Part shown: one piece after another, positions 56,648 through 64,000 of the stretch
Position numbering within the stretch: position 1 is the first letter of the stretch
Layout of the letters: each line of letters begins with the position of its first letter
Assembly: GCF_004795015.1 (NCBI RefSeq)
Contig: NZ_SSBI01000046.1
Coordinates: 1 to 64,000 of the forward strand
Reading direction: 5' to 3'
DNA from: Streptomyces sp. A1277
GTDB lineage: Bacteria > Actinomycetota > Actinomycetes > Streptomycetales > Streptomycetaceae
Length of the DNA stretch: 64,000 nt
Notes under the pieces: generated by a model
What the model was told of the DNA's origin: nothing
The model's database searches: none
The model's input: the letters and a program-made list of their open reading frames with translations, nothing else
Position numbers and translations under genes: made by a program

Positions 56648-58099
56648 GTGTTTTCTGCTTCTTCAGCGACCGCCTCGTCATCCACGGCGACGGCCCACTC
56701 CGGACGGGGCCGGCGCATGGCCCGGCTGACCGCCTCGGTGGTGGCGTCCGGCCTCGCCGTGGCCGGGGTTCTCGTCGGCGCGGGCGGTGCGGTGGCCGAC
56801 GAGGCGCCGCAGCACCAGGGCGGGGCGACCGCCGTGCTGGACGGGCTGAAGACCTATGACACCGCCGTCCTGCACGCGGACGGCAAGAAGCAGAGACTTC
56901 CCGCCGGGCTGTTCGAGATGACCGTCGACGGCGGCGGCAAGCTCAAGACGTACTGCATCGACATCCACAACCCCACCCAGGACCAGGCGAAGTACCTGGA
57001 GACCCCCTGGAACCAGACCTCGCTCGGCAGCAACAAGGACGCCGGCCGCATCCGCTGGATCCTGGAGCACTCCTACCCGCAGGTCGACGACCTCTCACAG
57101 CTCGCGAAGGAGGCCGGCACCGGGCCGCTCACCGAGAAGACCGCGGCGGCCGGCACCCAGGTCGCGATCTGGCGCTTCTCCGACAAGGCGGACGTGACCG
57201 CCTCCGACAAGCAGGCGGAGAAGCTCGCCGACTGGCTGGAGAAGACCGCCGCCGAAACCGCCGAGCCCAAGGCGTCCCTCGCGCTCGACCCGGTCGCGGT
57301 CTCCGGGCGCTCCGGCGAGCGGGTCGGTCCGGTCACCGTCCGCACCAACGCCGGCCAGGTCTCGGTGGCCCCGCCCGCCGACTCGGCCAGCGGCGTCGGG
57401 ATCACCGACAAGAAGGGCAAGCCCGTCACCACGGCCGCAGACGGCGACCAGCTCTACTTCGACGTGCCGGCCGACTCCCCGGACGGCTCCGCCGCGCTGA
57501 CCGTCCAGGCCACCACGTCCGTTCCGGTCGGCCGGGCCTTCGCCGGGGTCACCCGGAGCCAGACCCAGATCCTGGCCGGCTCCAGCGAGTCCACGGTCTC
57601 CGCGAACGCCACCGCGGCCTGGGCCGAGAAGGGCGCGGTCCCCGCGGCCACCGCCCGGAAGAACTGCGACAAGAGCGGCGTCGACATCACCGTCGGCAAC
57701 AAGGGCGACGAGGCGTACACCTTCGAACTCGACGGCACCGAGCACACCGTCGAGGCCGGAGAGTCCGTGACCGTCACCGTGCCCGTCGCCGAGGACCAGG
57801 CGTACGACGTCACGGTCACCGGGCCCGGCGGGTTCGCCAAGACGTTCAAGGGCGTCCTGGACTGCCGGACCAGCGGCACCACCACCACCGGCGGCGTCGA
57901 CACCCAGACCCTCGACCAGCCCACCACGACCACCGCCACGGCCGGCGGCGGCACGGCGGGCCCCGAGGGCAGCCTCGCCGAGACCGGCGGCTCCAACGCC
58001 ACCCCGGTCATCGCGGGCATCGCCATCGGCCTCGTCGTCATCGGCGGCGGCGCGGTCTTCTTCCTCCGCCGGCGCAAGGGACAGTCCACCGGTGAGTGA
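56648..58099 (+). CDS. Sortase-anchored surface protein with Cys-Gln thioester domain
   Basis: 483 aa from a GTG at 56648 behind GGAGGGG. A long n-region signal runs to about residue 51. The thioester domain has Cys103 in TYCIDIH and Gln171 in GTQVAIWRFSD, the pair that forms an internal Cys-Gln thioester in Gram-positive adhesins. Two beta-rich repeats follow, then a Thr-rich stalk (TTTTGG, TTTTATA). LAETG (443-447), a membrane helix and RRRK form a class E sortase signal. It should be covalently fixed to the wall and bind surface amines. A GTCGGA-7-TCCGAC inverted repeat (56499-56517) lies in the upstream region. Confidence 0.9.
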   Translation: MFSASSATASSSTATAHSGRGRRMARLTASVVASGLAVAGVLVGAGGAVADEAPQHQGGATAVLDGLKTYDTAVLHADGKKQRLPAGLFEMTVDGGGKLKTYCIDIHNPTQDQAKYLETPWNQTSLGSNKDAGRIRWILEHSYPQVDDLSQLAKEAGTGPLTEKTAAAGTQVAIWRFSDKADVTASDKQAEKLADWLEKTAAETAEPKASLALDPVAVSGRSGERVGPVTVRTNAGQVSVAPPADSASGVGITDKKGKPVTTAADGDQLYFDVPADSPDGSAALTVQATTSVPVGRAFAGVTRSQTQILAGSSESTVSANATAAWAEKGAVPAATARKNCDKSGVDITVGNKGDEAYTFELDGTEHTVEAGESVTVTVPVAEDQAYDVTVTGPGGFAKTFKGVLDCRTSGTTTTGGVDTQTLDQPTTTTATAGGGTAGPEGSLAETGGSNATPVIAGIAIGLVVIGGGAVFFLRRRKGQSTGE

Positions 58100-58156
58100 G
58101 CGGCGGTAGCACCCCGTCACACCCGCTGATGAAGGCCCCGGCGAGGCTTCGGCCCA

Positions 58157-58222
58157 CCGGGGTCTTCGCGTACCGCGACCGGGGTCTTCGCGTACCGCGA
58201 CCGGGGTCTTCGCGTACCGCGA
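58157..58222 (+). repeat. Three perfect 22-bp tandem repeats upstream of ettA
   Basis: Units begin at 58157, 58179 and 58201 and are identical (start CCGGGGTCTTCG, end CGTACCGCGA). They lie between the surface-protein stop and the TTG start of ettA. A degraded fourth end (GCGCGTATCGCGCACCGG) follows. Each unit has the internal palindrome CGCGTACCGCG (imperfect). Confidence 0.92.
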
Positions 58223-58326
58223 GGCGGGATCGCGCGTATCGCGCACCGGACCGGTTTCCGTCAAGAGGCGGCCGTCAGGCAAGATGGGGTGTATCTGCCC
58301 ACACATCGATTGCCGGACGGTTTCTC

Positions 58327-59991
<1,665 letters not shown>

Positions 59992-59996
59992 TCGTC

Positions 59997-60419
59997 TTGG
60001 CACGTCACATCTACAGCTGCCCGCTGCGCTGGTCGGACATGGACGCCTTCGGCCACGTCAACAACGTGGTCTTCCTCCGCTACCTGGAGGAAGCGCGCAT
60101 CGACTTCATGTTCCGGCTGGCGCCGGGGGACGGCTCGCCGTCCTTCGCGGGCGGTTCCGTCGTGGCGCGGCACGAGATCGACTACGTACGGCCGCTCGTC
60201 CACCGGCACCGGCCGGTGACCGTCGAGTCCTGGGTCACGAAGATAGGCGCCGCGTCGCTGACGATCGCCTACGAGATCAAGGACCCGGACCAGGTCTACG
60301 TACGCGCCTCGACCGTCGTCGTGCCGTACGACCTGGCCGAGGAGCGCCCCCGGCGGATCTCCGCGGAGGAGAAGCTGTTCCTCCAGGAGTACCTGGCCGA
60401 GGAGCCCGCCGCGGTATGA
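59997..60419 (+). CDS. Acyl-CoA thioesterase (4HBT hot-dog fold)
   Basis: 140 aa from a TTG at 59997 (LARHIYSCPLRWSDMDAFGH), preceded by GAGG inside the ettA end; only five bases separate the two genes. Hot-dog signature WSDMDAFGHVNNVVFLRYLE has the active-site Asp (Asp16-type) and VARHEIDYVRPL follows. It cleaves acyl-CoA thioesters; chain length is not predictable. Its stop overlaps the next ATG (ATGA). Confidence 0.88.
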   Translation: MARHIYSCPLRWSDMDAFGHVNNVVFLRYLEEARIDFMFRLAPGDGSPSFAGGSVVARHEIDYVRPLVHRHRPVTVESWVTKIGAASLTIAYEIKDPDQVYVRASTVVVPYDLAEERPRRISAEEKLFLQEYLAEEPAAV

Positions 60420-61108
60420 CCGTGTCCGTACAGTCGCTGCGGTTCGCCGACGCGCGGGAGGCCGCGGATCTCGCGGCCTTCCTCGGGCGGCTGCTCCACT
60501 ACGACCGGGCCGCCGCCGTGCGCCTCCAGGCGGGCGGCGGCGCGCTCGCCGTGTTCGGCAGGCCGCCGTCGTTCGACGTGCTGGCGATCCGGGCGGTGCG
60601 GCTCGCGGACGCGCACGACTTCGACACCACGGTGTCGGCCGGGGAACTCCTGGAATCCCTGTCCGCCGAGGGCCCGGACGCCGGAACCGGCGCCCTGCCC
60701 GCCCCGGTGACCGGGCCGCCCTGGGCCGGTGTCCTCCCGCCGCGCGGCGGCTGGCGTGAGCGGCCGGGACTGCCCGACCCCGCCTCCCTGCGCGCCGCGC
60801 TGACCGCGGCCGTCACGGAATTCCGGGCCCGCGACGAGGCCCTGCCCGAGGACCGGCGCACCCGGGCCGAGCGGGACCGCATCGGCCACGACATCTGGTC
60901 GCGCACCGTCGACACCACGGAACTCCCGCTCCGCGCCGTACACGCCGCCCAGGCCCTCGGCTTCCTGCGCGCCGCGCCCGACTTCCCGGTGGCGCTCCTG
61001 TCGGCCGGCGGCTGGCTCCGGCTGCGCACCCCGTACGGCTCCATCGCCCTGCGCCGGGCGGGCGCGGCGGGCGGACTCGGGAACCTCGCGGTGTCCGTGA
61101 ACGGCTGA
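60416..61108 (+). CDS. Conserved hypothetical protein
   Basis: 230 aa, coupled by ATGA to the thioesterase. It starts MTVSVQSLRFADAREAADLA and has FDVLAIRAVRLADAHDFDTT in the middle; no membrane segment, no metal motif. The codon pattern is typical. No family recognised; the ettA-thioesterase-hypothetical order suggests it is conserved in Streptomyces, but that is inference. Confidence 0.7.
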   Translation: MTVSVQSLRFADAREAADLAAFLGRLLHYDRAAAVRLQAGGGALAVFGRPPSFDVLAIRAVRLADAHDFDTTVSAGELLESLSAEGPDAGTGALPAPVTGPPWAGVLPPRGGWRERPGLPDPASLRAALTAAVTEFRARDEALPEDRRTRAERDRIGHDIWSRTVDTTELPLRAVHAAQALGFLRAAPDFPVALLSAGGWLRLRTPYGSIALRRAGAAGGLGNLAVSVNG

Positions 61109-61122
61109 CCACCCGCCCCCGG

Positions 61123-62172
61123 TCACCAGCGCATGTGCACGTCCTCCGCCCAGCCCAGCAGGTGGTCCACGGCGATCTCCGTGCCGTCGTCGGTGCGGAT
61201 GCGGCCGTCGTAGTGGCCGAAGCACTGGTCGGTGCGGTTGGCGATCAGGCCGGCCTCCGTGCGGGTCCTGCGGTCGTGGAACGGGGTGAACGTCAGGTCC
61301 ACCTGGCCCGTCAGCGGGGTGCGGATGGTCCACGGTGCGAGCGGGTCGGCCGGTGACCAGCGCCAGGCCAGCTCCTCGCCGATCTTGCTGAGCCGGCCGT
61401 CCACGCAGAGCCCGTTCTCCGTGGAGCCGGTGCCGAGGGTCCAGCGCCCACCGAACTGGAGGCCCACGGTGTGCCCGTCGGTGCGCCCGGAGGCGGCGCC
61501 CCAGTTCCAGTCGACCGTACGCGGCCAGCGGCCCCGGCCGTGGTCCAGGACGGCCCAGGTGTCGTCCCCGTCGAAGTCGAGGAACTCGCTGCCGATCCTG
61601 ACCCGGCCGGACGCGGGCAGCGCGGTCTGCTTCGAGGTGTACTGGAAGCGCCGGCTGTTCCAGGGCACGACCACGGAGAGCGATTCGTGGCCCGTCGGCC
61701 GCTCGACCAAGAGGTCCACCTCCAGCGGCAGCCGCTCCGGGGTCAGGCAGCGCGCCCTGAGCCGGGTGCCGCCGGGCTCGTCGCGGATCTCCACGCGCAC
61801 CTTGCCGCCGGTCGGGCGCGCGGGGCCGGTCACCACGTCCGGGGAGCCGGGGGCGCCGGCCACGGTGTCGGGGAGCTGGACGCCGCGGCCCGCCGGGATG
61901 ATCGCGGTCCGCTCCAACTCCAGGCCGCCCGGCGCGTATTCGAGCAGGTAGACGGTGTTCAGGGCGAGGAAGTCCAGGTCGCTGACGGTCAGCGCCACCA
62001 GGTGCGTGGGCGTCGTCACGCACCAGTACTCCCAGCGCTTCGTCCGCCCCCAGCCGCGCAGATTGGCGCGGTGCAGCGGCACCCGTGACCAGCCGACCGC
62101 CGCCTGGTTGAGCGTGCCGTCGGGCAGGCACAGGTCGACCGGCTCGGTGATCTCGCGTTCGAACGTCGTCAT
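61123..62172 (-). CDS. DUF2804 protein
   Basis: 349 aa. Family marks are EITEPVDLCLPDGTLN, the WGRTKRWEYWC block, FQYTSKQTALPASGRV and WNWGAASG (near 225). The protein is beta-rich, with no membrane helix. DUF2804 has no known activity; a lipid-binding or lipocalin-like role has been suggested for the wider group. ATG 62172. It converges on the hypothetical gene with 14 bp between stops. Confidence 0.82.
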   Translation of the reverse strand: MTTFEREITEPVDLCLPDGTLNQAAVGWSRVPLHRANLRGWGRTKRWEYWCVTTPTHLVALTVSDLDFLALNTVYLLEYAPGGLELERTAIIPAGRGVQLPDTVAGAPGSPDVVTGPARPTGGKVRVEIRDEPGGTRLRARCLTPERLPLEVDLLVERPTGHESLSVVVPWNSRRFQYTSKQTALPASGRVRIGSEFLDFDGDDTWAVLDHGRGRWPRTVDWNWGAASGRTDGHTVGLQFGGRWTLGTGSTENGLCVDGRLSKIGEELAWRWSPADPLAPWTIRTPLTGQVDLTFTPFHDRRTRTEAGLIANRTDQCFGHYDGRIRTDDGTEIAVDHLLGWAEDVHMRW

Positions 62173-62305
62173 GGCCGGATCCTAACGGCCGGCCCCGGAC
62201 GGCCCCCGGCCGGAGTGACCGCCGCCGGGCATGCTGCGGGCGCCGGTCGCGGCCGGACAGCCGCTACCGGATTCCGTACTTCCTCGTCCGCCCCGTGACC
62301 GCTTC

Positions 62306-62710
62306 TCAGCCGTCGGTGTTCACCATCGAGGCGGCCGCGTAGGTGAGGTAGTCCCACAGCTGGCGCTCGTGCCCGGGCGCCAGGCCCAGTTCGTCGAGGG
62401 CCGTGCGCATGTGGCTCAGCCAGGCGTCGTGCGCGGCGCGGTCCACCCGGAACGGCGCGTGCCGCATCCGCAGCCGGGGGTGCCCGCGCTGGTCGCTGTA
62501 GGTGCGCGGGCCGCCCCAGTACTGCATCAGGAACAGCGCGAACCGCTCCTCGGCCGGCCCGAGATCCTCCTCCGGATACATCGGCCGCAGCAGCGGGTCC
62601 TCGGCGACGCCCTGGTAGAAGCGGTGGACCAGGCGCCTGAAGGTCTCCTCGCCGCCGACCTGCTCGTAGAAGGTCAGCTCCTGCAGCGTGTCGCGCGGAT
62701 TCTCAGTCAC
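62306..62710 (-). CDS. glbO: Group II truncated haemoglobin
   Basis: 134 aa from a GTG at 62710. The 2-on-2 globin core is TFYEQVGGEETFRRLVHRFY, PMYPEEDLGPAEERFALFL and QYWGGPRTYSDQRGHPRLRM with the proximal His in RMRHAPF. Trp G8 (HDAWLSHM) marks group II (TrHbO). It binds O2 or NO and may serve respiration or NO detoxification. The next gene upstream is an FAD oxidoreductase on the other strand. A longer in-frame start exists at 62842 but is not native-like. Confidence 0.9.
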   Translation of the reverse strand: MTENPRDTLQELTFYEQVGGEETFRRLVHRFYQGVAEDPLLRPMYPEEDLGPAEERFALFLMQYWGGPRTYSDQRGHPRLRMRHAPFRVDRAAHDAWLSHMRTALDELGLAPGHERQLWDYLTYAAASMVNTDG

Positions 62711-62790
62711 CCGTCCATGGTCGCAGACGCGCCGCGCGCGGGGAGGGGCGCCGGGTGATTCCGCCGGGGCAGCGGCATGGTCGCATTGCA

Positions 62791-62826
62791 GTTCGTGACG
62801 CGAACCATTAGGTTCGTGAAACGAAC
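62791..62826 (+). promoter_or_regulatory. Tandem operator-like palindromes upstream of the FAD oxidoreductase
   Basis: GTTCGTGACGCGAAC (62791-62805) and GTTCGTGAAACGAAC (62812-62826) share TTCGT-n-ACGAA-type arms. Their centres are 21 bp apart, two helical turns, so two dimers could bind on the same DNA face. This is typical of MarR or TetR regulators, none of which is in the window. Confidence 0.75.
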
Positions 62827-62874
62827 TATATGGTGCGCGCACTCATGCGCGCCCATTCAGGGATGGGAATCGAC

Positions 62875-63990
62875 ATGGCAAACGGAACGGCCCGCCGCAC
62901 CGTCGCGGTCATCGGCGGGGGATATGGCGGCTCAGCGGTCGCCAAGGCGCTCGACGAGGAAACCGATGTGGTGCTCATCGACCCCAGGGACGCATTCGTC
63001 CACGCCGCGGGAGCGCTGCGGGCGCTGGTGCGGCCCGACTGGGCGGAGAACATCTTCTTCCCGTACGACACCCTGCTGAAGCACGGCACCGTCCGCCGCG
63101 GGCGGGCCGCCGCCGTGGACCCGGGCGGCGTCACCCTGGCCTCCGGCGAGCGGATCGCCGCCGACTACCTGGTGCTCGCCACCGGCTCCGACTACCCGTT
63201 CCCCGCCAAGACGGACACCGACCTCGCCGGCGACGCACTGGCCCGGATACGCGACGCCCACGCCGAACTCGCCGCCGCCGGGCGGGTCCTGATCGCCGGC
63301 GCGGGACCGGTCGGGCTCGAACTGTCCGGCGAGATCAAGGCCGTCTGGCCCGAGAAGCACGTCGTCGTCACCGACCCGGCCGAGGAGCTGATGCCGGGCT
63401 TCCTGCCGGAGCTCCGCGAGGAACTGCTGCGCCAGCTGGACGCGCTCGGCGTGGAGCTGCGGCTCGGCACCGCGCTCGCCGAGGAGCCGCCGTCCGCGCC
63501 CGGGCGCCTGAAGCCGTTCACGGTGACCACCACCACCACCGGCGGCGACGCGATCGGGGCCGACCTCTGGTTCCGCTGCTACGGCGTGCGCTCCAACGGC
63601 GACTACCTCGCCGACGGCCGGATCACCGCCCGCGACGCGCAGGGCCGCGTCCCGGTCACCGAACGGCTCAACGTCGTGGGGCACGACCACATCTACGCCC
63701 TCGGCGACCTCACCGACCTGGCCGAGGCCAAGATGGCCGGGTACGCCATGAAGCACGCCGAGGTGGTCGCGGCCAACGTCCTCGCCCAGGTGCGCGGCGA
63801 GTCCCCGACCGGCACCTACCGGCCGTCGCCGCCCTCCGTGCTGCTGCCGCTCGGACCCGGCGGCGGGGTGGGCCAGGTGCCGACGCCGGACGGCCCGGCC
63901 GTACTGCCGGCGGAGCAGGTCAGCGCGTACAAGGGCAGGGACCTGTTCACCGGCCGCTTCGCCGAACTCTTCGGCATCACCCGCGACTAG
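62875..63990 (+). CDS. FAD/NAD(P)-dependent oxidoreductase (AIF/NDH-2-like)
   Basis: 371 aa. Two dinucleotide folds: FAD motif AVIGGGYGGSAVAK (about 11-25) and NAD motif VLIAGAGPVGLELSGEI (about 140). The second FAD contact is in ALGDLTDLAEAKMAGYAMKH. The layout and the short C-terminal region resemble AMID/FSP1-type quinone reductases rather than thioredoxin reductase, as no CxxC is present. ATG 62875; an in-frame ATG at 62863 is possible. It lies behind the double palindrome and ends ten bases before the window edge. Confidence 0.85.
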   Translation: MANGTARRTVAVIGGGYGGSAVAKALDEETDVVLIDPRDAFVHAAGALRALVRPDWAENIFFPYDTLLKHGTVRRGRAAAVDPGGVTLASGERIAADYLVLATGSDYPFPAKTDTDLAGDALARIRDAHAELAAAGRVLIAGAGPVGLELSGEIKAVWPEKHVVVTDPAEELMPGFLPELREELLRQLDALGVELRLGTALAEEPPSAPGRLKPFTVTTTTTGGDAIGADLWFRCYGVRSNGDYLADGRITARDAQGRVPVTERLNVVGHDHIYALGDLTDLAEAKMAGYAMKHAEVVAANVLAQVRGESPTGTYRPSPPSVLLPLGPGGGVGQVPTPDGPAVLPAEQVSAYKGRDLFTGRFAELFGITRD

Positions 63991-64000
63991 CGGAGGCGTT

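Overview
The window is chromosomal DNA from a Streptomyces-type actinomycete. The evidence is very high G+C with strong G/C bias at third codon positions, frequent GTG and TTG starts, many ATGA/GTGA overlaps, Tat and lipobox exports, a LAxTG sortase substrate, a CsoR-type copper operator, and core genes whose products closely resemble Streptomyces proteins (citrate synthase, EttA, SsbB-like SSB).

Layout. 1-8,250: a PucR-type regulator (cut by the window edge) diverges from an agmatinase-family ureohydrolase that overlaps a ThDP enzyme, plausibly the decarboxylase and guanidino-hydrolase steps of arginine transaminase catabolism. A secreted class A beta-lactamase-like protein and a two-in-one ABC exporter follow. 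8,260-12,880: secreted proteins, an S37 peptidase and a Tat-exported GH3 hexosaminidase. 12,960-13,830: tail-end remnants of a LysR regulator and an EamA transporter fused by one deletion. 13,837-19,091: a LacI-controlled sugar-catabolic locus (two sugar-phosphate-isomerase-fold proteins, Gfo/Idh/MocA dehydrogenase, DUF993). 19,092-23,731: a 9-bp minisatellite, two lipoproteins, a PASTA-like membrane protein, a multiply broken endonuclease/phosphatase-fold gene and a VOC protein. 24,135-27,881: RecD2 helicase and citrate synthase. 27,882-32,100: a gene-free stretch with an orphan operator-like palindrome, the copZ-copA copper operon, and a scrapyard holding a TetR-like tail, a TnpB tail and an IS200/IS605-type end. 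32,294-39,896: myo-inositol catabolism (iolE-like, iolC, aldolase-like, iolB, iolD, mmsA). 39,927-49,053: GNAT, membrane and secreted proteins, DUF4291 joined to a kinase relic, a hydrolase-ABC ATPase fusion with its permease, a VWA lipoprotein and a DUF1772 protein. 49,186-51,790: a decayed 2.6-kb island in tRNA-Arg(UCU) with an integrase tail and an intact Fic gene. 52,141-64,000: two dynamin-like GTPases (the second apparently frameshifted), an SSB, a thioester-domain surface adhesin, EttA, a thioesterase, a DUF2804 protein, a truncated haemoglobin and an FAD oxidoreductase behind two tandem operator-like palindromes.

The recurrent theme is small-scale decay and repeat-driven change. At least five junctions join truncated genes, and short tandem repeats (9, 17, 22 and 24 bp) lie between or inside genes. 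The most distinctive items are the tRNA-Arg island carrying a Fic protein, the TnpB/IS end relic, the in-frame 24-bp minisatellite inside iolC, and the deletion that beheaded a divergent LysR-EamA pair.
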